Shown piece by piece: positions 1 through 8,457 of a stretch of DNA of 64,000 nt (the stretch's first letter is position 1; the number at the start of each line of letters is the position of its first letter). The stretch spans positions 2,728,001-2,792,000 of the forward strand of contig NZ_CP150276.1 in the NCBI RefSeq assembly GCF_037977235.1, written 5' to 3'. A program made the translations under genes and the position numbers. Source of the DNA: Paenibacillus sp. FSL K6-0276 (GTDB lineage Bacteria > Bacillota > Bacilli > Paenibacillales > Paenibacillaceae). The notes under the pieces were generated by a model. It worked only from the letters and a program-made list of their open reading frames with translations, did no database searches and was not told the DNA's origin.

Positions 1-2
1 AA

Positions 3-122
3 GGATATTGGCGAATTGCAGGGAGTCCAATTCTGCAACGTGCATTGAATAACCAATATTGGGAATCCAATGGATTAAAGAGTGTATTGGACAGATACAA
101 CTTCTTACGGAATATTTCATGA
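3..122 (+). CDS. Group II intron reverse transcriptase/maturase, C-terminal end (partial)
   Basis: Reading from base 3 gives about 39 residues ending at TGA 120-122. They carry the typical C-terminal pattern of group II intron-encoded proteins (GYWRIAGSPILQRAL, then GLKSVLDRYNFLRNIS). The rest of the protein lies before the window. The family splices its host intron and copies it into new sites. The RNA domains V and VI that follow directly confirm the assignment. Confidence 0.85.
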   Translation, partial: GYWRIAGSPILQRALNNQYWESNGLKSVLDRYNFLRNIS

Positions 123-192
123 ACCGCCGTATACCGAACGGTACGTACGGTGGTGTGAGAGGCCGGGGGCTCGCCGCCCCCTCCTACTCGAT
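123..192 (+). ncRNA. Group II intron 3' end: domains V and VI
   Basis: Domain V folds at 123-154: ACCGCCGT pairs with ACGGTGGT and TACC pairs with GGTA around a GAAC loop. Domain VI follows at about 157-190, a G-rich/C-rich stem (CCGGGGG with CCCCC) with an unpaired A in CCTACTC that fits the branch point. The intron should end near CGAT 189-192. The longer domain V and the ending resemble bacterial class C introns, which usually insert after terminators; the class call is an inference. Confidence 0.8.
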
Positions 193-440
193 TGACGGAA
201 GTATTTCTTAATGAGGAGCAAAAACAGGAAATAAAAATAGAATAATTTCTCTTTATCAAAGGTTTATTTACATTTATGATTTTACTAAAGATAAAACCGA
301 GAGGGATAAAAACTGTACATAATTCAAGCGATTTTAATAACTCTCGAAACAATTTTGTGAGTGTGAGTTAGGTTCTAGAGTAGGAATACTTGGAGTGGAA
401 GTGTTATAAATGATGCTTTTCAAAGAGGGGAGTTCGTTAT
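193..440. other. Intergenic stretch after the intron
   Basis: About 250 AT-rich bases with no convincing gene. An inverted pair CGAGAG / CTCTCG lies at about 298-345. A short reading frame at 410-712 overlaps the next gene and looks spurious. A ribosome binding site (AGAGGGGAG) sits just before ATG 441. I see no clear promoter. Confidence 0.4.
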
Positions 441-1394
441 ATGTTTGGAATTATGGCTATTTCCGGCCTGTCTTTTCTTCTAGTGGCGATGTTTACGCCG
501 CTGTTGATCTGGACGCTACACAGGCTGGGGCTAACGCAGCCGATTCGCTCCGAGTTACCAGCGGATCATCAGGCCAAACGTGGTACACCGCTTATGGCAG
601 GGTTGGTCCTACTTATTGGTATAGCGATCTCGTTGCAGTTTCATCCCGGATCTCTAATGTTACTCTTATGCGTCACGTTTTTGCTGTTCAGCTCGGTCGG
701 ATTTCTGGATGATTTCAAAAAGGCTTTTTGGCAAAATCCGTCCGGTATCACCGGCCGCTCAAAGCTAGTGTTACAATTTATTTTTACTGGAACCATTTTG
801 TATGTGTTGTTCCATTCGTTCGGCCTGACGAGCGATATTGAGTTATTTCAAGGGCACAATCTGCAATTGCCATTGTACCTTTATGTCGGAATCATTTTGC
901 TGTTTGTGGTGGGCTCTGCAAATGCCATCAATTTTACTGACGGTCTTGATGGGCTACTGATCAATGTGGCCATTCCAACGTATTTTTTCTTTTTTATGAT
1001 TTCGGACAAACCTGAAGTGCAGACATTTTCCCTTGTCATGATTGGCTGTCTGCTTGGGCTTTTCCTTTATAATATTTATCCGGCAAGAGCGTTCATGGGC
1101 GATACAGGTTCACTGGCGATTGGTGGCTCGCTTTCCATTTTGGCTGTCATTGAGAAGGTCGAGCTTTTGCTTCCAATTTTGTTTTTTGTCTATTTTGCGG
1201 AGCAGTTGTCGGTCATTTTACAAGTTTGGTACTACAAACGAACAAAGCTGCGGCTGTTCCGAATGGCTCCGATCCATTTCCATTTCAGTTTAAAATACGG
1301 ATGGAGCGAAAACAAAATCGTGATGATATTTGGTTTCATTTCGTGGATGTCCGTACTGCTTTGCTGGTTGATTTGGAAATATCTCATGCACTAA
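441..1394 (+). CDS. MraY-like phospho-N-acetylmuramoyl-pentapeptide transferase paralog
   Basis: A 317-residue polytopic membrane protein of the MraY/WecA polyprenyl-phosphate glycosyl-1-phosphate transferase family. The normal MraY moves phospho-MurNAc-pentapeptide onto undecaprenyl phosphate for peptidoglycan. Visible motifs are KRGTP (46-50), the catalytic Asp pair in FLDDFKK (90-91), NAINFTDGLDGL (161-172) and GDTGS (220-224). The cytosolic His motif reads MAPIHFHF (275-282) instead of the usual HHH form. It stands alone, not in a mur/fts cluster, so it is probably a second copy or a related enzyme. A role in tolerance to MraY inhibitors is possible but unproven. Confidence 0.75.
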   Translation: MFGIMAISGLSFLLVAMFTPLLIWTLHRLGLTQPIRSELPADHQAKRGTPLMAGLVLLIGIAISLQFHPGSLMLLLCVTFLLFSSVGFLDDFKKAFWQNPSGITGRSKLVLQFIFTGTILYVLFHSFGLTSDIELFQGHNLQLPLYLYVGIILLFVVGSANAINFTDGLDGLLINVAIPTYFFFFMISDKPEVQTFSLVMIGCLLGLFLYNIYPARAFMGDTGSLAIGGSLSILAVIEKVELLLPILFFVYFAEQLSVILQVWYYKRTKLRLFRMAPIHFHFSLKYGWSENKIVMIFGFISWMSVLLCWLIWKYLMH

Positions 1395-1403
1395 ATAACT
1401 TTT

Positions 1404-1432
1404 ATATTTACAAATCTATAAAAGTAGATATA
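1404..1432. promoter_or_regulatory. ArsR operator 1, upstream of the repressor gene
   Basis: Inverted repeat TATTTAC, 12 bases, GTAGATA, with centre AAATCTATAAAA. It ends right at the ATG of the ArsR gene. Nearly the same sequence with the same spacing stands before the MFS gene at 1788-1813, which points to a shared repressor site. TATAAA at 1417-1422 inside the site could be the -10 box. Confidence 0.65.
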
Positions 1433-1753
1433 ATGAAACACATGGAACCTTTAGTGATATTTAAAGCTTTGTCTAACGAGACACGTAGTCAAATTATGAT
1501 GTGGTTAAAAACTCCGGAGGAATTCTTTGATGAAAAGCCTTATTTACAACAAGGCCTAAGTTTTCGAATTGGTATATGCGTGGGAGATATTCAAGCTAAA
1601 GCGGGACTTGCACAGTCTGTTATCTCGAGCTATTTATTGACTATGCAAAAAGCTGGTTTGTTGGAATCTGAGCGAATTGGGAAATGGACGTACTATCGTC
1701 GGAATGAGAAGACAATTCAGGAGTTTTCCGAGTATATTAAACAGAAACTATAA
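1433..1753 (+). CDS. ArsR/SmtB-family winged-helix repressor
   Basis: A 106-residue winged-helix protein. The N-terminus (LVIFKALSNETRSQIMMWL) is the usual ArsR opening and the recognition region reads AGLAQSVISSYLLTMQKAGLL. I see no paired metal-binding Cys motif, so it is probably not a metal sensor. There is no clear ribosome binding site. The start is ATG 1433, or ATG 1442 on a very short leader; longer frames from 1226 run into mraY and are not credible. It precedes an MFS pump, and both carry the same operator, so it likely represses itself and the pump. Confidence 0.8.
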   Translation: MKHMEPLVIFKALSNETRSQIMMWLKTPEEFFDEKPYLQQGLSFRIGICVGDIQAKAGLAQSVISSYLLTMQKAGLLESERIGKWTYYRRNEKTIQEFSEYIKQKL

Positions 1754-1776
1754 ATGAGAGGAGGGAAGACTTTTTT

Positions 1777-1813
1777 TTGATAATACATATCTACAAATCT
1801 ATATATGTAAATA
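1777..1813 (+). promoter_or_regulatory. Promoter and ArsR operator 2 of the MFS pump
   Basis: TTGATA (1777-1782), 17 bases, TATATA (1800-1805) form a plausible sigma-A promoter. The inverted repeat TATCTAC-N12-GTAAATA (1788-1813) covers the -10 box. Twelve of the core bases (TACAAATCTATA) match operator 1, so a repressor bound here would block RNA polymerase. Confidence 0.65.
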
Positions 1814-1835
1814 TAAATGGAGGATTATTTTAAAA

Positions 1836-3011
1836 ATGAAAAAGATTAACCCGTTGCTTATCATTATTCTGGCTTTAGGTGTATTTGGTATTATCACTAC
1901 GGAAATGGGGATTATAGGTGTTCTACCGCAGATAACTCAAAAATTTAATATAACGACTTCACAGACTGGATGGCTTGTAAGTATATTTGCTTTAGTCGTT
2001 GCCATTTCTGGTCCATTTCTAACATTACTGGCTTCTGGTATTAATCGTAAAGTTATTCTATTAACGGCTGTACTTATTTTTGCAATTTCAAATGTTGTGT
2101 ACGCTTATACAACTATGTTTGAAGTAATGCTGATTTTTCGTATTATCCCTGCTATTTTTCATCCTGTCTTTTTTTCAGTTGCTCTTGTTACCGCTGCTCA
2201 ACTTGTCCCTCCAGAAAAGAGTACTAAAGCAGTTACAAAGGTTTTCGCCGGAATCACAGTCGGGTTTGCTTTTGGTGTGCCTTTGACTTCTTATCTCGCG
2301 GACAAAATATCATTAGAAATTGCTTTCCTGTTTGGTGCTGTTGTAAGTATAATTGCCTTTTTAGGGATATTCGCTTGGCTTCCTTCCATGCCTGTTAAAG
2401 AAAAAATGTCTTATGGCAAGCAGCTTGGTATATTACGAAAACCCCTATTATGGTTAAACATAGTGACAGTTATTTTTATCTTTGCAGCGATGTTTTCTGT
2501 ATATAGTTACTTTGCTGAGTATCTTGGTCAAGTAACACATATGAATGGGTCATGGATTAGTATCATGTTAATGGCCTTTGGTATAGTCATGATTTTTGGG
2601 AATTTTTTATTTGGGGGCCTTTTACATAAAAGCATTCCAAAGACCGTCATCATGTTTCCTCTGTTATATGCGGTAACTTACTTATTCGTTTATTATCTTG
2701 GTTCTTATTTCATTCCAATGGTTGTTATCATCCTCATTTGGGGGGCAGTTCATTCCGGCGGGCTCATTGTCAGTCAAGCATGGTTAACGACTGAGGCGAA
2801 AGAGGCTCCCGAATTTGGTAACAGCTTGTTTATCTCATTCTCTAATCTTGGGATTACTATAGGGACTTCTATCGGTGGTTGGTTTATTTCTCATTCGGGT
2901 ATACATGAACTCAACTGGATTGGACTTATGTTTTCACTGCTTGCTTTCTTAACGATCATAGTCAAAATTAAAATTTCTAAATCTAGCGTAGTCGAAGTAA
3001 ATGTACATTAA
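1836..3011 (+). CDS. MFS drug/sugar efflux transporter (DHA1 type, AraJ/YdhP-like)
   Basis: A 391-residue membrane protein with about 12 hydrophobic segments. The start (LGVFGIITTEMGIIGVLPQI) resembles the AraJ/YdhP efflux group of the major facilitator superfamily, proton-driven exporters of small molecules. GGAGG stands 13 bases before ATG 1836. It follows the ArsR gene by 82 bases and has its own promoter and operator. The substrate cannot be read from the sequence. Confidence 0.85.
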   Translation: MKKINPLLIIILALGVFGIITTEMGIIGVLPQITQKFNITTSQTGWLVSIFALVVAISGPFLTLLASGINRKVILLTAVLIFAISNVVYAYTTMFEVMLIFRIIPAIFHPVFFSVALVTAAQLVPPEKSTKAVTKVFAGITVGFAFGVPLTSYLADKISLEIAFLFGAVVSIIAFLGIFAWLPSMPVKEKMSYGKQLGILRKPLLWLNIVTVIFIFAAMFSVYSYFAEYLGQVTHMNGSWISIMLMAFGIVMIFGNFLFGGLLHKSIPKTVIMFPLLYAVTYLFVYYLGSYFIPMVVIILIWGAVHSGGLIVSQAWLTTEAKEAPEFGNSLFISFSNLGITIGTSIGGWFISHSGIHELNWIGLMFSLLAFLTIIVKIKISKSSVVEVNVH

Positions 3012-3035
3012 CGTGAAAAGATATTCATAAAACAG

Positions 3036-3083
3036 CGATAGCCAAGTATCTTATTTTTCTGGTACAAGGCTGTCGTGTTTTTC
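3036..3083 (+). terminator. Possible rho-independent terminator after the MFS gene
   Basis: CGATAGCC (3036-3043) pairs with GGCTGTCG (3068-3075), followed by TGTTTTTCT. The loop is long (24 bases), so strength is uncertain. Confidence 0.5.
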
Positions 3084-3179
3084 TATATTAAGTCTCTTGT
3101 CTTGTATTTTTCACTGTTTTGATTTATTTTAATTAGACCCCATGAAGCTTTTACATATGTTTAAGAAAGAGGTTTATCC

Positions 3180-3800
3180 ATGAGTAAAATGTATCTAGTA
3201 AAAATCTGCTTAGCCATTACCCTCCTACTCGGAATAGCTACCGGTTGCACAATCACCGAGCCGTCTACTCCAGATCAAGCTCCATCAATAACAACAAGTC
3301 CAAGCCCTAAATCTGATGCTACCGCAAAGAATACAGAAGGGGACAACAGACGTTTATTAGATGCAAAGGTAACACGAGTAGTTGATGGTGACACCATGAA
3401 ACTGACTATCGACGGTAAAAAAGAAACTATTCGTTTGTTACTAGTTGATACTCCTGAATCCGTTAATCCGAACATTCCTGAGCCACAGCCATTTTCGATA
3501 GAAGCCTCTAATTATGCCAAAAAGATGCTTACAGATAAAGATGTGCAAATTGAACTAGATGTATCAGAGCGGGATAAATATGGTCGTCTACTCTGTTATC
3601 TCTATATCGATGGCAAAATGTTTAATGAGCTACTGCTAGAGCAGGGTTATGCACGTGTGGCATATGTATTTGCACCTAATACGAAATACGTAGATCAATT
3701 TAGAGCTATTCAGGATAAAGCAAGAGAGCAAGGAATCGGCATCTGGAGTATTGAAAATTACGCGCAAAACAATGGTTTTCATGTACCCAAAACGAAATAA
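3180..3800 (+). CDS. Thermonuclease-like secreted lipoprotein (SNase domain)
   Basis: A 206-residue protein with a lipoprotein signal (hydrophobic stretch, then GIATGC, Cys23) and a Ser/Thr/Pro-rich linker to about residue 60. The rest is a staphylococcal nuclease domain: VVDGDTMKL, IRLLLVDTPES (catalytic Arg, Asp and Glu region) and ERDKYGRLL with the second catalytic Arg. The family cuts DNA and RNA with calcium, outside the cell. GAAAGAGG precedes ATG 3180. It is a single gene closed by a terminator. Confidence 0.88.
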   Translation: MSKMYLVKICLAITLLLGIATGCTITEPSTPDQAPSITTSPSPKSDATAKNTEGDNRRLLDAKVTRVVDGDTMKLTIDGKKETIRLLLVDTPESVNPNIPEPQPFSIEASNYAKKMLTDKDVQIELDVSERDKYGRLLCYLYIDGKMFNELLLEQGYARVAYVFAPNTKYVDQFRAIQDKAREQGIGIWSIENYAQNNGFHVPKTK

Positions 3801-3824
3801 ACATCTAGTAATCAGGATTTATAG

Positions 3825-3848
3825 AGCTACCATGAGGTAGCTTTTTTA
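3825..3848 (+). terminator. Terminator after the nuclease gene
   Basis: Perfect stem AGCTACC / GGTAGCT with a four-base loop, then a run of six T. Confidence 0.85.
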
Positions 3849-3951
3849 TTTGCTTTCGAATGGTATAATTGTAATATTGTGGTATGATTCCTGTGGTTAT
3901 GCTAGGGGAGGATCAAAAAAAATAAGTCATTAAGAAAAAGGGTGCTGTTAA

Positions 3952-4407
3952 ATGAGCAAATATATTATGGAGCTAAGAAAACTAGTAGGTTCGAGGCCGC
4001 TTATTATGGCAGGAGCTTGCGTTTTATTGTGTAACGAACAGCAATTACTATTACAACGCAGAACGGACAACGGTTGTTGGGGATTACCAGGTGGCTCGAT
4101 GGAGCTTGGGGAGACTTTGGAAGAGGTTGCTAGAAGGGAGCTTTTTGAGGAGACAGGTTTACAAGCCAGAGGACTTGAATTGTTTGACATGTTCTCTGGA
4201 CAAGAACTTTATTACAAATATCCAAACGGTGATGAAGTATATAATGTTGTAGCCGCTTACCTATGTACAGAATTTGATGGGGCGCTTAAAGAAGATGGAA
4301 TTGAAGTGCAAGAAGTCCGTTTTTTTAATTATGGAGAATTGCCTAGCGAGTTGTCACCTCCTGATGTTCCAGTCATTAAGAGATTTATGGATCGTTTTAT
4401 GAAGTAA
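3952..4407 (+). CDS. Nudix hydrolase
   Basis: A 151-residue protein with a complete Nudix box: GGSMELGETLEEVARREL, then FEETGL (about residues 47-70). The conserved Glu residues bind the metal used to split a nucleoside diphosphate linked to another group. A Gly-Leu-Pro (WGLPGG) precedes the box. The Gly-rich AAGGGTG before ATG 3952 supports this start. The substrate is unknown. It stands alone between the nuclease and the P-loop ATPase. Confidence 0.88.
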   Translation: MSKYIMELRKLVGSRPLIMAGACVLLCNEQQLLLQRRTDNGCWGLPGGSMELGETLEEVARRELFEETGLQARGLELFDMFSGQELYYKYPNGDEVYNVVAAYLCTEFDGALKEDGIEVQEVRFFNYGELPSELSPPDVPVIKRFMDRFMK

Positions 4408-4498
4408 GACCACATCTTACTTAAAGTGTCACCTTTCCCAGCGAACCATAATACGATGAATTATGAACCATGACATTAGTCCGGAAAGGTGTGCGATT

Positions 4499-5602
4499 AT
4501 GAACGGAACAATCCTAAATTTCTTTGCTGGCGGCAATACGGCACGCGGCTTCTACAACCTCTATGAGTCGTCATTGCAAGGTTTAACACGTCTGTTTGTT
4601 TTAAAAGGAGGCCCAGGTACCGGGCAGACCAAGCTAATTCGTGAAATCGGTGATCATATGGCGAAGCAGGGCTATGAGATCTGGTTCATCCACACTGCCT
4701 CAGATAACGATTCACTTGACGGAGTCGTTATTCCAAAATTAAATGTAGGAATCGTGGATGGAACAGCTCCGCGTGTAATTAACCCTGAACTTCCTGAGGA
4801 GTCAATTGTATACTTAGATTTGGAGCAGGCTGCAGATCAGTTCCAGTTAAGCCAGCACAAGTTGGAAATCGATAATTTAGTGGGAGCAATCAAGCAAGAG
4901 CACGAACTCGCTTATGCTGGCTTTGCTGAAGCACTTCGCATTCATGACGAATGGGAAGCGATTTATATCGCTAAAATGAATTATCAAGCAGCCGATGAGC
5001 TGACACAGGAGTATATTCAGCTTCTGTATAGTGATCGGAAATTTGAAAAAGCCAGCCGGGTAGATCACCGTTTTTTAGGTGCAGCTACGCCTAAAGGTGC
5101 AATGGATTTTGTTCCTAATCTAACTGCAGGATTAAAAAGATATCTGGTTAAAGGACGTGCGGGCTCAGGCAAATCTACACTGTTGAAGAAAATAGCGGCT
5201 GAAGGCATCAAGCGTGGCTTCGATGTTGAAATTTACCACTGTGGCTTCGATCCAAATAGCCTTGATATGATTATTGTTCGTGAGCTCGGATTTGCTATTT
5301 TTGATAGCACGGCTCCACATGAGTACTACCCAGATCGCGCCACCGACGAGATCGTCGATATGTATTCCCGGTGTATACAGCCTGGCACAGATGAAGAACA
5401 TTCCGAAGCTATAGCCGGCATTAAAGAACGATATTCGAGCACCATGAAACAATCCACACAACATCTGACAGACGCAAAAGTATTCCTGGATGCGTTAAAG
5501 CAAATCTATGCTTCAACCGTGGATTTTGTTCGAGTAGATCAGATTAAATCGCAGATTGTACAGGAAATCAACGAGATTGTTGAAAGTCCACTGGAGGTTT
5601 AA
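4499..5602 (+). CDS. Double P-loop ATPase (PRK06851-like)
   Basis: A 367-residue cytoplasmic protein built from two similar P-loop halves. The first Walker A reads GGPGTGQTK, with Gln where Lys is normal; the second reads GRAGSGKST and is intact. Each half is followed by a like segment (IWFIHTASDNDSLDGVVI and VEIYHCGFDPNSLDMIIV), showing an internal duplication. It resembles the uncharacterised PRK06851 family of Bacillales. I chose ATG 4499 because GGAAAGGTG stands just upstream; the earlier ATG 4463 has no such site. The biochemical role is unknown. Confidence 0.75.
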   Translation: MNGTILNFFAGGNTARGFYNLYESSLQGLTRLFVLKGGPGTGQTKLIREIGDHMAKQGYEIWFIHTASDNDSLDGVVIPKLNVGIVDGTAPRVINPELPEESIVYLDLEQAADQFQLSQHKLEIDNLVGAIKQEHELAYAGFAEALRIHDEWEAIYIAKMNYQAADELTQEYIQLLYSDRKFEKASRVDHRFLGAATPKGAMDFVPNLTAGLKRYLVKGRAGSGKSTLLKKIAAEGIKRGFDVEIYHCGFDPNSLDMIIVRELGFAIFDSTAPHEYYPDRATDEIVDMYSRCIQPGTDEEHSEAIAGIKERYSSTMKQSTQHLTDAKVFLDALKQIYASTVDFVRVDQIKSQIVQEINEIVESPLEV

Positions 5603-5615
5603 ACCTTCATTAAAG

Positions 5616-5644
5616 ATCGCTCTCTTAGAGGGCGGTTTTTTTTT
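5616..5644 (+). terminator. Terminator after the P-loop ATPase
   Basis: A nine-pair stem ATCGCTCTC / GAGGGCGGT with loop TTA, followed by nine T. Confidence 0.85.
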
Positions 5645-5752
5645 AAGAGAAAAGTAATTGGTATGGTTCATACACACCAATGCGGTTATTTCCACTGCAA
5701 CTGAATCCAAGTATGCTCTCTCTATGAATAAAGTAAAGGGAGAGTCAAACCA

Positions 5753-6496
5753 ATGAATGATCAGAGAATGATGTTTAGATTAGGTCTAAAGGATTCTATC
5801 GCAATTGTTGCAGGATTTATCCCTGCTTGTTTTACGTTTGGATTGGTCGGTAAAGGTCTTGGTCTGGGAAGTCTGGAAGTATTCTTATTGTCAGCGCTCG
5901 TATTTGCGGAGGCTAGTCAATTTATCGGTGTAAAAATGCTTGCCGCATGAGCCGCCGCTCCAGTGATCTTACTGCTTACCCTAATCATTAACCTTAGATA
6001 TTTGTTTATCAGCTTATCCTTTGGAAGGCAGCTAAATCGTAATATCAGTTACCTAGCGAGAACCTGAATTGGCTTCAGTTTAACAGAAGAGGTATATGCA
6101 GTTAGCATGATCCCACGAGAGTTACCAAATCGTGAATCGGATAATGAAGAAAATAAACAATCATTAGGTCTTCCTTATCTGCTTGGGTTACAAATTCCTC
6201 CTTATGTGGCTAACCTGATAGCAACGGCTTCGGGGATAACCCTTGCTTCCAATATCCCAGCTTTATATTTATCGGCGTTAAACACCTCATTATATGTCTT
6301 GTTGATTGCACTTGTTGTCCCTCAATTAAAAGGCAGCTTACGAAATAAGATTATTTGCATATCAGCTGCAGGATCATCATGTTTGCTGCATCCCTTACTG
6401 GGGAATTCTTCGATCCTTATAGCTATGTTAATCGGCATGGCAGGGGGCTCCTTATTTAGAGTGCAGGTCGAAGCGGAGAAGGGGGTATCCGTATGA
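5753..6496 (+). pseudogene. azlC: AzlC-family branched-chain amino acid exporter subunit, two in-frame stops
   Basis: One continuous frame of 248 codons encodes an AzlC-like membrane protein, but it holds two TGA codons, at 5948-5950 and 6065-6067. The segments match the family order: GFIPACFTFGLVGKGLGL, ASQFIGVKMLAA, [stop], LTLIINLRYLFISLSF, [stop], IGFSLTEEVYAV, then the C-terminal membrane part. The first TGA replaces what is usually Gly in the family, so reading TGA as Trp does not explain it. AzlC with AzlD exports branched-chain amino acids or analogues. The intact downstream azlD overlaps its end. Real decay or a sequence error are both possible. Confidence 0.8.
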
Positions 6497-6804
6497 CTAT
6501 ATTAATCATTATGGGTATGGCTATAATTACTTTTTCATTTCGTTTTGTGCCTTTGCTATTTACGAATCATACGAATGGTTCTAGCAAAGTCCAAGCGCTG
6601 CTGGAGTATTTGCCCATAGCGGTTCTTAGTGCGTTAACGGTTCCTGGAATTATTCAGGTGGACCCAGATGTTAATCTTGTGGGTATCGCATCAGGAACTG
6701 TCGCTGTTATACTGGTATTAATTAGAAAAATTCCGCTGCTCTTCGTGATTCTAGGCTCTGTTTCCGCAGCACTACTCGTAAAAATGCTTACCATGTATTT
6801 TTAA
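6493..6804 (+). CDS. azlD: AzlD-family transport subunit
   Basis: A 103-residue protein of about four hydrophobic segments (start MTILIIMGMAIITFSFRFVP), typical of AzlD, the small partner of AzlC in branched-chain amino acid export. ATG 6493 overlaps the azlC stop (GTATGA), the usual arrangement for coupled translation. If azlC is truly broken, this subunit is probably without a partner. Confidence 0.82.
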   Translation: MTILIIMGMAIITFSFRFVPLLFTNHTNGSSKVQALLEYLPIAVLSALTVPGIIQVDPDVNLVGIASGTVAVILVLIRKIPLLFVILGSVSAALLVKMLTMYF

Positions 6805-6836
6805 ACTAAAGTCGGAACAGAAGGGGAGGACCTCTT

Positions 6837-8351
6837 ATGAAGCATGATTTGCTGATCACACTCGATAAAGAACGACAGATTCCGTTTAGCCGTCAAATTT
6901 ACGAGCAAGTTCGAAATGCTATTCATTCTGGAGCTTTAAGTGGGGGTGACCCCCTGCCTCCGTCTAGAACTTTGGCCAATCAGCTTGGCGTATCCAGAAG
7001 TGTGATCCTTCAATCCTATGAGCTACTTCAGGCAGAAGGTTATCTGGAGATGAGAAAAGGAGCGGGAACGTTTATAGCAGAGTTGACCTTGCAGGAGAAA
7101 GTTACCAAAGACTATGAGAGCCCTTACAATTTTATTACTAAGGGACCTGATTTCCTTACGCTTAATCCTCCTTCTACTAGTGAAGTTGATCATTTGAACC
7201 CGGTATTCTGTGATTTTCGGCATGGTGTGCCTGCTTGGGATGCGTTTCCTATGGATCAGTGGCAAAAAGCGCTAATGAATGCTTGCCGCCGCGCCTCACC
7301 GGATACTTTAGGTTATGGTCCTGCGGAGGGTTCACTGGGACTACGCCGAGAGATTGCACGTTTATTACGTTCAACACGATCCATGCCCGTTGTTCCGGAA
7401 CAAATTGTGATTACCTCTGGGGCTACGCAAGCTTTGGATATTTTATCGAGGATCTTCTTATTTAAAGGTGATCGTGTCATTGTTGAAGATCCATCACATA
7501 GTGTTATGCGTGAAATTTTTTCTTTTGCTGGGGCAGAGGTCATCTCTGTTAAGGTAGATCAAGATGGCATCTGTGTGGAAGAAATCCAAACAAACAGTGA
7601 TAATGGTAAAGAAGTCAATCTTCAAAAATCACCAAAGTTAGTGTATGTCACTCCTTCTCACCAGTTTCCTTTTGGGATGACACTGTCCTTGAAACGAAGA
7701 GTTCAGCTGTTGGATTGGGCCAAAGCTAATCATGCTTTTATTATTGAAGACGATTATGACAGTGAATATAGGTATGAGGGTCCGAAGCTGTCCGCGCTTG
7801 CTGGGCTAGATGTAGAAGGTAGAGTGATATATGTTGGCAGCTTTAGTAAAGTATTATTTCCTTCTCTGCGGATAGGTTATGTTGTGTTGCCTCCGGCTTT
7901 GATTCAGTCTTTTTTGGCCGTCAAATGGATTACGGGTCGTATGTCTTCTGCTTTGGATCAAGAAGCTTTAGCGGAATTTATTCAGAATGGACACTATGCA
8001 AGACATGTTACACAGATGGGAAAGCTGTATGCTTCTCGTAGAGCCTGTCTCGTAAACAGTTTGAATACTGAATTTGGAAGTCGTGTTCGATATTATGGCG
8101 AGGAAGCCGGACTGCATTTACTGATTGAGCTGGAGTCGGATGCCGAAGAGAATCGCATTGCTGAAGTAGCGCTCCGTTACGGAGTTCGTGTATATCCTGC
8201 ATCGTCTTATTTTGTAAGGAGCAAACCCAAAGGGCCAGTATTTCTACTTGGATATTCTAATCTCTCTGAGAACCAAATTAAGATGGGCGTGAACAGACTG
8301 ATGATAGCCGAAATTGAAGCTGAAGCTGCTGTTAGTAGAAGTCATTTGTAA
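6837..8351 (+). CDS. MocR/GntR-family regulator with aminotransferase-like domain
   Basis: A 504-residue fusion. Residues 1-80 are a GntR winged helix (IPFSRQIYEQVRNAI, LPPSRTLANQLGVSRSVI, GYLEMRKGAGTFIA). Residues from about 115 are a fold-type I aminotransferase domain, with the PLP-binding Asp/Tyr region in IIEDDYDSEYRYEG and the Schiff-base Lys in YVGSFSKVLFPSLRIGY. MocR proteins such as PdxR and GabR use PLP as effector. GGGGAGG precedes ATG 6837. It lies 32 bases after azlD and may control azlCD; that is an inference. Confidence 0.88.
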   Translation: MKHDLLITLDKERQIPFSRQIYEQVRNAIHSGALSGGDPLPPSRTLANQLGVSRSVILQSYELLQAEGYLEMRKGAGTFIAELTLQEKVTKDYESPYNFITKGPDFLTLNPPSTSEVDHLNPVFCDFRHGVPAWDAFPMDQWQKALMNACRRASPDTLGYGPAEGSLGLRREIARLLRSTRSMPVVPEQIVITSGATQALDILSRIFLFKGDRVIVEDPSHSVMREIFSFAGAEVISVKVDQDGICVEEIQTNSDNGKEVNLQKSPKLVYVTPSHQFPFGMTLSLKRRVQLLDWAKANHAFIIEDDYDSEYRYEGPKLSALAGLDVEGRVIYVGSFSKVLFPSLRIGYVVLPPALIQSFLAVKWITGRMSSALDQEALAEFIQNGHYARHVTQMGKLYASRRACLVNSLNTEFGSRVRYYGEEAGLHLLIELESDAEENRIAEVALRYGVRVYPASSYFVRSKPKGPVFLLGYSNLSENQIKMGVNRLMIAEIEAEAAVSRSHL

Positions 8352-8457
8352 TAAAAAAGTTGGAACTTCATCATATAACTTGCATGTTCCCTCTATAGTT
8401 CCAGCCTTCAGGCATTCATAATGAAAGGTGAATATATTTCTATTTCTGGAGGTTATT

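Noticed and set aside
410..712. A 100-codon frame overlapping the MraY-like gene
   Set aside because: It runs in another frame of a clear membrane protein gene with full family motifs, and its translation has no family features.
5753..6496. TGA read as Trp or selenocysteine in azlC
   Set aside because: Other genes end normally at TGA, one TGA replaces a Gly, and I saw no SECIS-like element. A mutation or sequence error is simpler.
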